From: Candidatus Woesearchaeota archaeon
GTDB taxonomy: Archaea > Nanobdellota > Nanobdellia > Woesearchaeales > ARS49
NCBI GenBank assembly: GCA_014729505.1
Contig: WJJS01000021.1
Location: forward strand, 1 to 64,000
Reading direction: 5' to 3'
DNA length: 64,000 bases
The notes under the pieces are model-generated. The model did no database searches. It saw only the letters and a list, made by a program, of their open reading frames with translations, and was not told the DNA's origin. Every line of letters begins with the position of its first letter. The stretch's first letter is position 1. The translations under genes and the position numbers were made by a program. This document shows, one piece after another, positions 32,521 through 40,659 of this stretch.

Positions 32521-33417
32521 ATGTATTCTAAAGAAGAGATTGATACATGGCGAAAAGCGGCAAGAATCGCTGCACAAGTACTGGATTATGGAAAAGGTCT
32601 GGTGAAGAACGGCGCGTCATACTTGGAAGTGAGTGACAAGATCGATCAAAAGATCTATGATCTTGGTGCAAAACCTGCCTGGGCTACGCAGATTAGTTTT
32701 GATCATGTTGCTGCTCATCAGTGTGCGGAGTTTGACGACGAACGCGTTTTTGATAATAATCTGGTAAAGATTGATGTTGGTGTGCGGATTGATGGGTTTA
32801 TCGGCGATAATGCTGCGACGATTGATTTGAGCGGACAGTATAAGGAGATTTGTGACGCGAGTCGCGAGGCATTAAAGGCCGCAGAGAAAGTGTTATGCAT
32901 TGGTGCAACGCTTGACGAGATTGGCCGTACTATTCAAGAGACGATCATGAGTTATGGTCTCTCGCCGATTAGGAATTTGTCCGGTCATACTATTAGTCAT
33001 GAGATGATTCATGATCATCCGAGTATTCCAAATATTGCGACTGGAGATCAAACGGCGCTCGAGGATGGGCAGGTTATTGCTGTAGAACCTTTCGCTACTA
33101 ATGGTGATGGGCAGATTTATGAGAGTGAACAGGCTAATCTTTTTTCGCTGATTAATACCAAGGCCGTGCGAAGTCCTTTTGCTAGAGAAATCCTTGCATA
33201 TGTTGATCAAGAGTATGAGATCTATCCGTTTACGACGCGCTGGCTAGCAAAGAAGTTTGGTCTTGGAAAGACGCGTTTAGCGCTTCGCGAATTGTTGCGT
33301 GTTGATAATGTGCAGCAGCATCCTCCTCTTGTTGAGCGTGCAAAGGGTATGGTTGCGCAGTTCGAGCATACGTATCGTATTGGCGATAAAGTGGAGAAGC
33401 TTACGGTAATTGAATAA
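32521..33417 (+). CDS. map: Methionine aminopeptidase, type II
   Basis: Removes initiator Met from nascent proteins; 298 residues, archaeal/eukaryotic type II with the internal helical insert near residues 200-265. The metal ligands are all visible: D85 (KIDVG), D96 (GDNA), H156 (SGHTI), E189 (VEPF) and E282 (FEHTY). HEMIHDHPSIPN contains the additional active-site histidine. A TATA-like TTTTTTATATC lies 25-30 bases before ATG 32521, so the upstream in-frame TTG is unlikely. Confidence 0.95.
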   Translation: MYSKEEIDTWRKAARIAAQVLDYGKGLVKNGASYLEVSDKIDQKIYDLGAKPAWATQISFDHVAAHQCAEFDDERVFDNNLVKIDVGVRIDGFIGDNAATIDLSGQYKEICDASREALKAAEKVLCIGATLDEIGRTIQETIMSYGLSPIRNLSGHTISHEMIHDHPSIPNIATGDQTALEDGQVIAVEPFATNGDGQIYESEQANLFSLINTKAVRSPFAREILAYVDQEYEIYPFTTRWLAKKFGLGKTRLALRELLRVDNVQQHPPLVERAKGMVAQFEHTYRIGDKVEKLTVIE

Positions 33418-33430
33418 CTCGTTGGCAAGA

Positions 33431-33955
33431 TTAGAGCGAGTGTTGTAGTTGTGCGACGACTTCTTCGATACTCATGTGCGTAGTGTCGATGACGATATCG
33501 TAATGTTTCATGTTGAAGATATCGATGTTATGCATGTTTTTGTACAGTGCCTGTTCTCGTTTCTTTCGTTCTTGTAATGCCTTAAGCGATTCTTCGACGT
33601 TTGCAAAGGGTGGCTTTCCTTCGCGTTTGTCGTTAAAGATCCGTATTGCAGCGACGCGGTCATCAACTGATAGAAATACTTTCAGGGCGTCTCGCAGGTG
33701 GTAGAAGGCGTCGCGGCCGTCGATGACGAGATTGTCCTTTTCGCTTAGCGAATCGAGATACTGTTCGATGTGTTCTTGTACTTTCTTAAATGATTGTTTG
33801 TCTTTCATCAGTTCGAGGATGTCTTTGTTCATTTCTTGCGCGATTCTGCGGATCTTTTGTCCAATAGAGATAAACGAGTATTCCAGTTCGCGGGCGAGTT
33901 TTCGTCCTACGGTGGATTTTCCTGAACCTGGTTCGCCTGAGATGGTTATGATCAT
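33431..33955 (-). CDS. cmk: Cytidylate kinase (archaeal type)
   Basis: Phosphorylates CMP/dCMP with ATP; 174 residues. The Walker A GEPGSGKST is at residues 7-15, followed by VGRKLAREL and the substrate-binding ISIGQKIRR-like segment. VIDGRDAFYHL and the lid region RIFNDKREGKPPF are present. The length and motifs fit the small archaeal Cmk group and not bacterial Cmk. It stands alone on the minus strand, convergent with map. Confidence 0.85.
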   Translation of the reverse strand: MIITISGEPGSGKSTVGRKLARELEYSFISIGQKIRRIAQEMNKDILELMKDKQSFKKVQEHIEQYLDSLSEKDNLVIDGRDAFYHLRDALKVFLSVDDRVAAIRIFNDKREGKPPFANVEESLKALQERKKREQALYKNMHNIDIFNMKHYDIVIDTTHMSIEEVVAQLQHSL

Positions 33956-34073
33956 GTGGGGGTGGAGTGTCTGTCTGCTTTATTTATTCTCCGCTCTGTA
34001 GTTACTACTCGAGAATAGAAATACTTATATAATTCTGGACAGTGCTACGATGCATAGAGGAGGTAGATTCACT

Positions 34074-34529
34074 ATGGGTCTTGCAGGATTTATTACAACA
34101 ATTATTTTACTAGCTATTCAGTTTTGGGGTGCGCTGCGTCTTTCAGCAAACCTCGTCGCATACAAGGAGCTGGAAACGCTTATCCTTATCATTGGTTTGC
34201 TCGTCTCCATTGCTGCGTTGATTGGACTTGCGCTTAATACGCGATGGGGCTGGCCGCTCACACTCATCGTTTTTTCAGCGAGTCTGGCTAATTTCGTGTG
34301 GCTGTTTTGGATGCTTGGCGTCTCGATTACTGTTGCCGGCGGTATGATTGTGGCTGCATTTTCGATGCTTATTGCGTTTATCGCTATTGATTTGTGGGAG
34401 CCGCCGCAAAAGTGGGAACCTGAACCTGTAACGGAAGTTTCAGAACCTGTTGATACGACGGCCAAGTCGACGAAAAAGAAATCGACGCGCAAGAAATCAA
34501 CGCGTAAAAAACGCAAGAAGCGCACATAG
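34074..34529 (+). CDS. Membrane protein with highly basic C-terminal tail
   Basis: Protein of 151 residues with four hydrophobic segments (about 2-20, 29-52, 58-78, 83-106) and a C-terminal tail carrying repeats of KKKSTRKKS, probably contacting nucleic acid or acidic lipid on the cytosolic face. Start chosen at ATG 34074 behind the strong site GAGGAGGT; TATA at 34025-34033 would put the RNA start near 34054, after the alternative ATG at 34050. Function unknown. It ends shortly before the aRF1 promoter. Confidence 0.75.
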   Translation: MGLAGFITTIILLAIQFWGALRLSANLVAYKELETLILIIGLLVSIAALIGLALNTRWGWPLTLIVFSASLANFVWLFWMLGVSITVAGGMIVAAFSMLIAFIAIDLWEPPQKWEPEPVTEVSEPVDTTAKSTKKKSTRKKSTRKKRKKRT

Positions 34530-34534
34530 CAAAC

Positions 34535-34543
34535 TTTTTTATA
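34535..34543 (+). promoter_or_regulatory. TATA box of the aRF1 transcript, positioned for a leader frame
   Basis: TTTTTTATA lies right after the preceding gene. Its centre is about 26 bases before ATG 34566 and about 90 before the aRF1 ATG. Elsewhere in this window this spacing marks leaderless start codons, so transcription is expected to begin at the small leader frame. Confidence 0.6.
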
Positions 34544-34565
34544 CTCTCTTTCTTCTCTTCTTTTT

Positions 34566-34613
34566 ATGAAAACAAATAGCTATCAAGATACTGGCCTTTC
34601 TGCTAGTCGATAG
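34566..34613 (+). CDS. 15-codon leader peptide in frame with aRF1
   Basis: A short open frame MKTNSYQDTGLSASR ends in TAG at 34611. The frame then reads CCT ACC TGA GTT CTT and enters the aRF1 ATG at 34629 without a shift, so two different stop codons separate it from aRF1. GCTATC (34579-34584) pairs with GATAGC (34609-34614), so a hairpin spans the end of the leader, with the UAG in its 3' arm. ATG 34566 is where a leaderless transcript would begin. This is the arrangement expected of an autoregulatory termination sensor, but it is unproven and could be chance. Confidence 0.45.
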   Translation: MKTNSYQDTGLSASR

Positions 34614-34628
34614 CCTACCTGAGTTCTT

Positions 34629-35723
34629 ATGGCATTAACCGCGCAACAAAAGTATAAAGTAAAAAAGTTCGTGCAGGAACTCAAACAGTATCGTGCACGT
34701 CATACAGAATTTGTGTCAGTGTATATTCCGGCAGGTTATGATCTGAACAAAATTATGCATCACTTGTCACAAGAACAGAGTACGGCAACAAACATTAAGT
34801 CTGCGCAAACGAGAAAAAATGTAATTAACGCGTTGGAGCGTATGATTCAACATCTCAAGTTGTTTAAGCAAACGCCGCCCAATGGTCTTGCAGTGTTTTC
34901 CGGCAATCTCGACGCGTCTACTGGTGGCAATGATGTTCAAGTCTGGAGTATTGAACCTCCTATGCCTATTAATCAGCGCATTTATCGCTGTGATAAGGAC
35001 TTTCAGCTCGATATTCTCGAAGAACTCATGGATACAAAGGAAGTCTATGGGATGGTAGTGCTTGATACGCGCGATGCTATTATTGCGATTTTGAAAGGTT
35101 CTGCAATTATCCCTCTTACAAAGACTCATTCTCATGTGCCTGGAAAGTTCAAGGCAGGTGGTCAGTCCGCAAAACGTTTCAGTATGAATCGTGATCTGGC
35201 AAAAAAAGAGCATCTCAAGAAAGTAGCGGAGTATATTAAGAACGAATTTCTTAATCGCGATGGTCTAAAAGGTATTCTTATTGGCGGTCCTGGCCCCATT
35301 AAGTACGAACTTGTTGAAGGAAATTTCATCACAGGAGATATACAAAAGAAAATTATCGCGATAAAGGATCTGAGTTATACTGAAGAGTTCGGACTCCACG
35401 AATTGCTTGACAAATGTCAGGATATTTTGGCTGATGAGGAAGTCGCTCAAGAAAAGAAGATTGTCGGCGAAATGCTTGATCGTCTCGTTCGTGATCCTCA
35501 AAAGGTGGCGTACGGCCAAGTTAATGTAAAAAAAGCGCTTGAAATGGGCGCTGTTGAGGATTTGCTGATTTCTGAAGTTGTTGATGCTGCTGTAATTGAC
35601 GAACTCGAGGAAATTGCCAAGCAGTTTAATACGACGGTGCATATTATTTCCACAGACACTCGCGAGGGTGTGCAACTCAAGGAAATCGGTGGCTTTGGAG
35701 CCTTGTTGCGCTATGAGGTCTGA
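34629..35723 (+). CDS. prf1: Peptide chain release factor aRF1
   Basis: Recognises all three stop codons and triggers peptide release; 364 residues, somewhat short of the usual 400 or so. Domain 1 has the TATNIKSAQTRK stop-recognition loop (NIKS at 55-58), domain 2 the catalytic GGQ at 177-179 (KAGGQSAKRF), and domain 3 ends with KEIGGFGALLRY. The Cys-rich mini-domain found in many archaeal/eukaryotic RF1 proteins is not apparent, which accounts for the length. It overlaps the SprT-like gene by 11 bases. Confidence 0.96.
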   Translation: MALTAQQKYKVKKFVQELKQYRARHTEFVSVYIPAGYDLNKIMHHLSQEQSTATNIKSAQTRKNVINALERMIQHLKLFKQTPPNGLAVFSGNLDASTGGNDVQVWSIEPPMPINQRIYRCDKDFQLDILEELMDTKEVYGMVVLDTRDAIIAILKGSAIIPLTKTHSHVPGKFKAGGQSAKRFSMNRDLAKKEHLKKVAEYIKNEFLNRDGLKGILIGGPGPIKYELVEGNFITGDIQKKIIAIKDLSYTEEFGLHELLDKCQDILADEEVAQEKKIVGEMLDRLVRDPQKVAYGQVNVKKALEMGAVEDLLISEVVDAAVIDELEEIAKQFNTTVHIISTDTREGVQLKEIGGFGALLRYEV

Positions 35724-36363
35724 TCTTATTCGCGAATCATTTGTTGAACTTTTTCCTACTCGTGAATTCTTGTATACGCCTGAGCTGAAGTATTCTGGTC
35801 GTTTTAAGGGATATAATGGCAATATTCGTTTGTCGCGAGACAAGCTTGTAGTCAGTCTTAGCCGACAATGGCGATCTGTTTCAAGAGATATTCAAAAAGG
35901 AATTATCCAGGAATTGTTGACGCGCTTGTTTAGGGTTAAGAAGAAAACGATGGCTATGGAGTTGTATCATTCGTTTCTCAAAAATGTTCATCATACGATT
36001 CCAAAAACTCATGATCATCCTTTGCTCGCCGCGAGTTTTGAGCGCGTTAATGATCGTTTTTTTGACGGTCTTATGGAGCAACCAAACCTTGTGCTTGGTC
36101 GCGGTACGACAAAATTAGGCAGTTACGAGTATGGCACGGACACGATTATGATTAGTGAATGTTTGTTTGCAGATGAGGAATTGCTTGATTATGTGATGTA
36201 TCATGAAATGCTACATAAAAAACACAAGTTCTCGCAGAGTCGTCATCACACGAAAGCCTTTAGAGAGGATGAACGAAAGTTTGGTGATTATGAACAGTTG
36301 GAAAAGCGCTTGGGCAGTTTGGTGAGAAAAGCGAAGCGACGCAAGAGTTTTCGGTTGTGGTAA
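35713..36363 (+). CDS. SprT-like zinc metalloprotease domain protein
   Basis: Protein of 217 residues. The zincin motif HEMLH is at 164-168 (YVMYHEMLHKKHK), with SRHHTKAFREDERKF supplying the third ligand about ten residues later, as in SprT/Spartan and WLM domains that act on DNA-protein cross-links or as folded-domain proteases. The N-terminal half is basic and helical, probably a binding module. The start ATG 35713 overlaps the end of aRF1, so translation is coupled. The cellular substrate is unknown. Confidence 0.85.
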   Translation: MRSDLIRESFVELFPTREFLYTPELKYSGRFKGYNGNIRLSRDKLVVSLSRQWRSVSRDIQKGIIQELLTRLFRVKKKTMAMELYHSFLKNVHHTIPKTHDHPLLAASFERVNDRFFDGLMEQPNLVLGRGTTKLGSYEYGTDTIMISECLFADEELLDYVMYHEMLHKKHKFSQSRHHTKAFREDERKFGDYEQLEKRLGSLVRKAKRRKSFRLW

Positions 36364-36373
36364 TAACACGTAC

Positions 36374-36580
36374 ATAGGCGCAGAACTTCGTGTAGTACGC
36401 CGTCAAAAGGTAGCGTCTGCATAAAGTCTTGTTAAGCCCTTGACTGTTTCGGTCTGGGAGCAGAAGGCCGTGCAGACGTCAGGCCTCGACTGACGCAAGA
36501 AACGAGGGATTGGCGGACACCATTCCTGGATGAGATGCGGGACTTCGCGGTATTTCTAAGTCCCCATGCTCTTTTTAAGG
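36374..36580 (+). ncRNA. Candidate structured RNA with pseudoknot
   Basis: The 290-base gap before aIF5A has no credible frame but much self-complementarity. CGTCTGCA (36415-36422) pairs with TGCAGACG (36470-36477), enclosing a CGGTCT/AGGCCG hairpin. CGTCAG/CTGACG (36476-36495) forms a second hairpin whose loop CCTCG can pair with CGAGG just downstream, an H-type pseudoknot. GGGACTT/AAGTCCC (36538-36563) makes a long 3' hairpin, followed by CTTTTT, a plausible archaeal terminator. Strand, ends and identity are uncertain; it does not show SRP RNA or RNase P RNA signatures. Confidence 0.5.
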
Positions 36581-36606
36581 ACCACTAGTGAGGACCCTAC
36601 CAAAAA

Positions 36607-36615
36607 TTATATAAA
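36607..36615 (+). promoter_or_regulatory. TATA box for aIF5A operon
   Basis: TTATATAAA sits about 45 bases before the aIF5A ATG, implying a leader of roughly 20 bases. It separates the aIF5A transcript from the upstream RNA candidate. Confidence 0.6.
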
Positions 36616-36655
36616 TGCTTCAATTTGTCAGTATGATATTAGGTAATAGAGAGAA

Positions 36656-37048
36656 ATGGCTACCAAGATTGTCAATGCTGGAAGCATTAAGGTTGGAAGC
36701 TACATCCTCATTGATGGTGTAGCGTGTAAGGCAACAAACATTTCAACGTCAAAGCCCGGTAAGCACGGCAGCGCAAAAGCGCGTATTATTGCAGTGGGCT
36801 TAATTGATGGCAAGAAGCGCGATATCGTGCTGCCGTCTGGTGACTCTGTTGAAGTGCCCATCATTGATAAAAAGTCAGCGCAGGTCATGTTCGTCTCTGG
36901 CGACACGGCTAATGTGATGGATCTCGAGACCTACGAGACCTTTGACATGAAGATTCCTGAAGAACTCAAGGATGATGTCAAGGATGGTGTTGAAATCCTG
37001 TACTGGCAAATTTTGGATGACAAAGTAATGAAGCAAGTGAAGAAATAA
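36656..37048 (+). CDS. Translation factor aIF5A
   Basis: Promotes peptide bond formation at stalled ribosomes; 130 residues. The hypusination site is the lysine in the loop TSKPGKHGSAK near residue 36, followed by the first SH3-like barrel. The C-terminal OB domain (VMFVSGDTANVMDLETYETFDM) is complete. It leads an operon with the eL40-like and site-2 protease genes. The stop overlaps the next start (TAATG). Confidence 0.96.
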   Translation: MATKIVNAGSIKVGSYILIDGVACKATNISTSKPGKHGSAKARIIAVGLIDGKKRDIVLPSGDSVEVPIIDKKSAQVMFVSGDTANVMDLETYETFDMKIPEELKDDVKDGVEILYWQILDDKVMKQVKK

Positions 37049-37227
37049 TGGCAAAGTTTCAAGATCCCGCAATGGCTAAAGCCGCTCATAAGCGTCTTCT
37101 TGCAGATAAATTTGTCTGCCGACGATGTAAGTCGGTAAAGAAGGGCAATAATCTCAAAGCGCTTAGTGGCGATATTACCTGTCGAAATTGCGGCAGTCAT
37201 AAGTTTAAACCTAAGCGTAAAAAATAG
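37048..37227 (+). CDS. Small zinc-ribbon protein, probable ribosomal protein eL40
   Basis: A 59-residue basic protein with FVCRRCKSVKKG and ITCRNCGSHKFKPKRKK, that is, two CxxC pairs forming one zinc ribbon, the plan of archaeal eL40. The spacing between the pairs is longer than in typical eL40 and the N-terminus (MAKFQDPAMAKAA) differs, so the identity is likely but not certain. It overlaps the aIF5A stop by one base and is directly abutted by the protease gene. Confidence 0.75.
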   Translation: MAKFQDPAMAKAAHKRLLADKFVCRRCKSVKKGNNLKALSGDITCRNCGSHKFKPKRKK

Positions 37228-38382
37228 ATGGTGAGTGCTAACGCTATAGTCGCTGTTCTTTTTATTATTGGGCTTTCCATTTTTTTGTATCGTGAACGCA
37301 AAAAGATTGAGTTTCAGCGCATGCTGTTTCCGATTCTCTATTTCGTGTTATTGCGCACAAAGCTGGGTCTGAAATTTTTTGATTGGTGTGCAGAGAGGTG
37401 TAGAAGGCCTTTGATCTGGGCGGGCTATGCTGGTATTGTTGTTGGATTTCTTGGCATGGCAGCGATTGCTTTTGAGCTTGTCTATAATTCTTATCGTATC
37501 CTTACTGAACCTGCTGCGTTGTCCGGTGTTGGTCTTGTACTTCCCTTTGAAGCGCAGGGTGTGTTCTATGTTCCTTTCATTTATTGGATTGTCTGTATTT
37601 TCATTATCGCTGTTATTCATGAAGCGTCGCACGGTATTCTTGCGCGGGCTCATAAGATTCCTGTTAAATCGAGTGGTTTTGCTTTTCTCGGCGTTATTGT
37701 TCCTGTTATTCCTGCTGCGTTTGTTGAACCTGACGAGAAAAAAATGAAGAAACGTCCTGATAAGCAGCAATTGTCTGTTTTTGCTGCAGGCCCGTTTAGT
37801 AATATCATTACCGGCATACTTTTTCTTTTGGTGTTTGTCTATCTTTTCTTGCCTGCTGTTCCCAGCGTGTATGAATCGACTGGTATTGAGATTACGCAGG
37901 TTGTTGAAGATGGTCCTGTCGCGATTGCAGGTATTGAACCTGGTACTGTGATCACTTCCATTAATGATAAAATGGTTCTGGATTCTGAATCGTTTTTTGA
38001 AGCGGTTGGTGATGAACCTCTTGATGAAATAATGGTTGGCACTGATAAAGGAGAGTTTATGGTACGTCCTGAACAGCGTGATAATCGTAGTTATTTTGGT
38101 ATTTTTATTGCTGAAAAATTGAATGTGCGGGACGGTTTTTGGGGTGGACAATGGGGAGCTATGACTTTTTCATGGTTGATGGGTCTGTTCCAATGGCTTG
38201 CCCTGCTTAGTTTGGGTATTGGATTGTTTAATCTCGTACCACTTGGCCCTGTTGATGGTGGTCGTATGTTTAAGATTGCAACAAATAAGTTGTTTAAGGA
38301 AAAGGGCGACAAGATCTGGGCTTCTGTCAGTTGGCTTTTTCTTGCACTGATTTTGTTTAATGTGATTGCCGGTTTTCTTTAA
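37228..38382 (+). CDS. Site-2 protease-like intramembrane metalloprotease (M50)
   Basis: Membrane zinc protease of 384 residues that cuts substrates within the bilayer. HEASH at 131-135 (IIAVIHEASHG) provides two zinc ligands and NLVPLGPVDGGRM near 340 the third. A PDZ-like domain (GPVAIAGIEPGTVITSINDK) lies between them. About six hydrophobic segments surround these. ATG starts directly after the eL40-like stop, so the gene belongs to the aIF5A operon. No anti-sigma-like substrate is nearby. It ends with a four-base overlap with a convergent methyltransferase gene. Confidence 0.92.
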   Translation: MVSANAIVAVLFIIGLSIFLYRERKKIEFQRMLFPILYFVLLRTKLGLKFFDWCAERCRRPLIWAGYAGIVVGFLGMAAIAFELVYNSYRILTEPAALSGVGLVLPFEAQGVFYVPFIYWIVCIFIIAVIHEASHGILARAHKIPVKSSGFAFLGVIVPVIPAAFVEPDEKKMKKRPDKQQLSVFAAGPFSNIITGILFLLVFVYLFLPAVPSVYESTGIEITQVVEDGPVAIAGIEPGTVITSINDKMVLDSESFFEAVGDEPLDEIMVGTDKGEFMVRPEQRDNRSYFGIFIAEKLNVRDGFWGGQWGAMTFSWLMGLFQWLALLSLGIGLFNLVPLGPVDGGRMFKIATNKLFKEKGDKIWASVSWLFLALILFNVIAGFL

Positions 38383-39119
38383 TGCTTTTGTAGCTTGAAA
38401 AGAATAAATGTTGGCAGTGTTGTCGTGAGACGGTATTTTTCTGGACTTCGTTTCTTTGCACTGGGAACTGGTAATGCGTCGACATAGTCGATGATGCGAA
38501 AATTGTTCTTGAGTGCTGCTTGCATTAGTGTTTCAAATGTGTACGCATGCATCTTGACATGGCCAACGCTTGTCCCCATATCAAAGTCCCGCTTTGATTC
38601 GTCAAAATAATCTCCTTTAATGTCATAACTGCTTCCTTTTTTCTTAACGCTAATCAAGTACGGTTTCATGGAGAGCATGTTTTGAATGGGGTGTGCTGTT
38701 GAATAGACAAAGATCCCGTTTCTTTTCAGCACGTTGTATACTTGATTAAATAATCTGTCTAGGTTGTCAAGATAATGAACGACGAGGCTGGAGTAGGCGA
38801 TATCAAAGCTTTCCATGGACCATGGAAAAGGTTTGTCTAGATCTCGTACGCTAAAGTCTGTTCGTGGTATTTTTCGATTGGTAGCCAGCTGTATCATTTT
38901 CTTGCTGATGTCAACGCCGATGATGTGTTTTGCGCCTTTCTTGATTAATCGTGCTGCATGGTCGCCAAAACCGCAGCCAAGATCAAGCAGTGTTTTTCCT
39001 GTCACTGGTCCGATCATCTTGATCATTGCAGGTACTTCAATGTCGCGGTTGTAGCTGAGTTGATGGGGATCTCTTCGTCGTTGAAGGTAATTTTCGAGAA
39101 TCTCGTCGTACTCGGTCAT
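38379..39119 (-). CDS. Class I SAM-dependent methyltransferase
   Basis: Protein of 246 residues with motif I LLDLGCGFGDHAARL near residue 40, the acidic loop GVDISKKM, and AYSSLVVHYL before a KRNG turn. The substrate class is small-molecule-like (UbiE/Methyltransf_11 type) but not determinable. Its start overlaps the stop of the upstream ATPase gene (ATGA), so the two are co-translated. Confidence 0.85.
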   Translation of the reverse strand: MTEYDEILENYLQRRRDPHQLSYNRDIEVPAMIKMIGPVTGKTLLDLGCGFGDHAARLIKKGAKHIIGVDISKKMIQLATNRKIPRTDFSVRDLDKPFPWSMESFDIAYSSLVVHYLDNLDRLFNQVYNVLKRNGIFVYSTAHPIQNMLSMKPYLISVKKKGSSYDIKGDYFDESKRDFDMGTSVGHVKMHAYTFETLMQAALKNNFRIIDYVDALPVPSAKKRSPEKYRLTTTLPTFILFKLQKH

Positions 39120-40048
39120 GCGTTACTCTTGCTAATCTTTGTTGACCAAAAGCTTGGTAGGGAAATTTTGCATAATCCTTCGAAATCGTCGGCAAAAATG
39201 TAGCAGTATTTGATTCGCTCTTCGCGTTCTACGCTTTTGATGGCCTTGTCCGCTTTTTCGACGAAGTCCCGTACGACGGCTCGTTCCATTTTCTTTTGCA
39301 GCAGACTTCCTTGTTTGGCGATGATGACATCTGTCATGTTGAGCACGTTTTTGTCGATCATTCCTGTGTTTTGTGTGATAAAGAGCAGTGTGAGATCTTT
39401 GTGTCGCGCAATGGCTAGTAATTTGCCGAGGGCGACGTTTGCTTTTTTCATTGATTGTCGTGCGCTAAACGCGATTGCTCCTTCGTCAACGAGGATTACG
39501 CCGCCGTTTTTGACTTCGTCAACGCTCTCTACTTGGCTGATCCATTTCGGCAGGAGTTCTTGTTTGACGCCAAGCACAAACCCCGGCCTTCCTGTTTTTG
39601 CAGCGATGTTTTCCATGATGCGAAAGCCAAGTGTTGATTTTCCGCTTCCTCGTTTGCCAAAGATGAGCATGACCTGTGATTTGTGATGGTATGATTCAGC
39701 AAAGTGTTCAAAGTCCCCTGCTGTGGTGTGTTCTGCATCGAGTTCGTTAAACTCTGGTGGCGTGTCCGGCCGTTGTTTTTCTGCTTTTTCTCTTGTTTTT
39801 CGTTCTTGTTTTGTTTCGATTTCGTCGCGTGTGGTTTCTTTTGTCTCGACGTCTATTGTTTTGTTGTTCTTTGGAAACTTTGGCGCCTTAATTTTGCGCG
39901 CTAGCCATGCAAAGAACCATCCAATGCCCATTGCTGCGTAATAGAATCCGAGGCCTATGTATTTGATGACGACCCAGAATATCCAGAAGAATCCTTTAAT
40001 ACCTTCCCAGATATGATTGACTTTTTTTCGCCGACGTCGTTTGGCCAT
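39116..40048 (-). CDS. Membrane-anchored P-loop ATPase (Zot/HerA-like)
   Basis: Protein of 310 residues. A very basic N-terminus (AKRRRRKKVNH) is followed by a long hydrophobic region (residues 15-52) that may span the membrane twice. A charged linker leads to an ATPase domain: Walker A GKRGSGKST near 131, Walker B GVILVDEG near 186 and a sensor-like LLFITQN. This resembles zonula-occludens-toxin-like virion assembly or plasmid/pilus ATPases more than ABC or AAA+ proteins. Cargo is unknown. Upstream GAGGTATTG may guide ribosomes. Confidence 0.75.
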   Translation of the reverse strand: MAKRRRRKKVNHIWEGIKGFFWIFWVVIKYIGLGFYYAAMGIGWFFAWLARKIKAPKFPKNNKTIDVETKETTRDEIETKQERKTREKAEKQRPDTPPEFNELDAEHTTAGDFEHFAESYHHKSQVMLIFGKRGSGKSTLGFRIMENIAAKTGRPGFVLGVKQELLPKWISQVESVDEVKNGGVILVDEGAIAFSARQSMKKANVALGKLLAIARHKDLTLLFITQNTGMIDKNVLNMTDVIIAKQGSLLQKKMERAVVRDFVEKADKAIKSVEREERIKYCYIFADDFEGLCKISLPSFWSTKISKSNA

Positions 40049-40079
40049 GCGTCTACAATACCTCGTAGCTATTTATGTT

Positions 40080-40625
40080 TTATGGCAGTAAAATGTCTTT
40101 CCATTCCATTTCAATATAGAAGAATCGTCCCGACCCCATAACATCTGCGTGTGTAACGATAAAGACTGGGTAGTGTACGATTGTTTCAACAAGTCCTTGT
40201 TCTTCGAAGTGCTTTTTGAGTGTGGGTGCTGGCACGTTTTTTTTGAGGTCATTAAGGAGCATGCCGACTTTTGAAAGGATGACTTCCTCTTCTGATGGTT
40301 TGTAATGCTGTTCTGGAGCGCCAAGGATGGGATTGCCTTGTACCGTTTCTCCCGGATGTTGTTGTGCTTTTTGCGCGTATTCGAGGTACAGTTCTAGTAA
40401 TTCTTTAGCGTTGTCCAGTGTTGCCGGCGTAAGTGATGCGAGTTGTTCACGTAGTTGCGGCGAGCCCACTTCTGGCATAACATCTTCTATGGTGTCCTGT
40501 GATGTTTTTGGTTGATAATCGGGAAACGGGTTTTCCGGTGTTGGTTCAAGATTGTGTTTTTCTGGCGGTTGATTCATAGCACACCCCGCAAGAATCAGTA
40601 ATACCAGTAAGATTCCTGCTTTCAT
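40080..40625 (-). CDS. Putative lipoprotein
   Basis: Protein of 181 residues with a short signal and lipobox LILAGCAM (Cys15). A Pro-rich segment (EPTPENPFPDYQPK) precedes a helical domain and a small beta end (HYPVFIVTHADVMG). Function unknown. It is just upstream of the membrane ATPase on the same strand. Only 34 bases separate its start from that of the divergent TrmJ-type gene. Confidence 0.78.
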   Translation of the reverse strand: MKAGILLVLLILAGCAMNQPPEKHNLEPTPENPFPDYQPKTSQDTIEDVMPEVGSPQLREQLASLTPATLDNAKELLELYLEYAQKAQQHPGETVQGNPILGAPEQHYKPSEEEVILSKVGMLLNDLKKNVPAPTLKKHFEEQGLVETIVHYPVFIVTHADVMGSGRFFYIEMEWKDILLP

Positions 40626-40659
40626 AGGGTTTTATAATATGGCGCTCTTTAACAATGTT

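Noticed and set aside
35596..35712. N-terminal extension of the SprT-like protein into aRF1
   Set aside because: The extra 39 residues overlap the conserved end of aRF1 in another frame and lack coding character; ATG 35713 is the better start.
36364..36600. SRP RNA or RNase P RNA
   Set aside because: GTCAGG and GAGCAG are present but in the wrong order and without the GGAA-type tetraloop of SRP helix 8, and the GAGGAAAGTCC and ACAGAAA segments of RNase P RNA are absent. Kept only as an unnamed RNA candidate.
36633..36720. Leaderless upstream frame overlapping the start of aIF5A
   Set aside because: An ATG at 36633 is about the right distance from the TATA box, but the frame is out of phase with aIF5A, encodes nothing plausible and has no paired stops, unlike the aRF1 leader.
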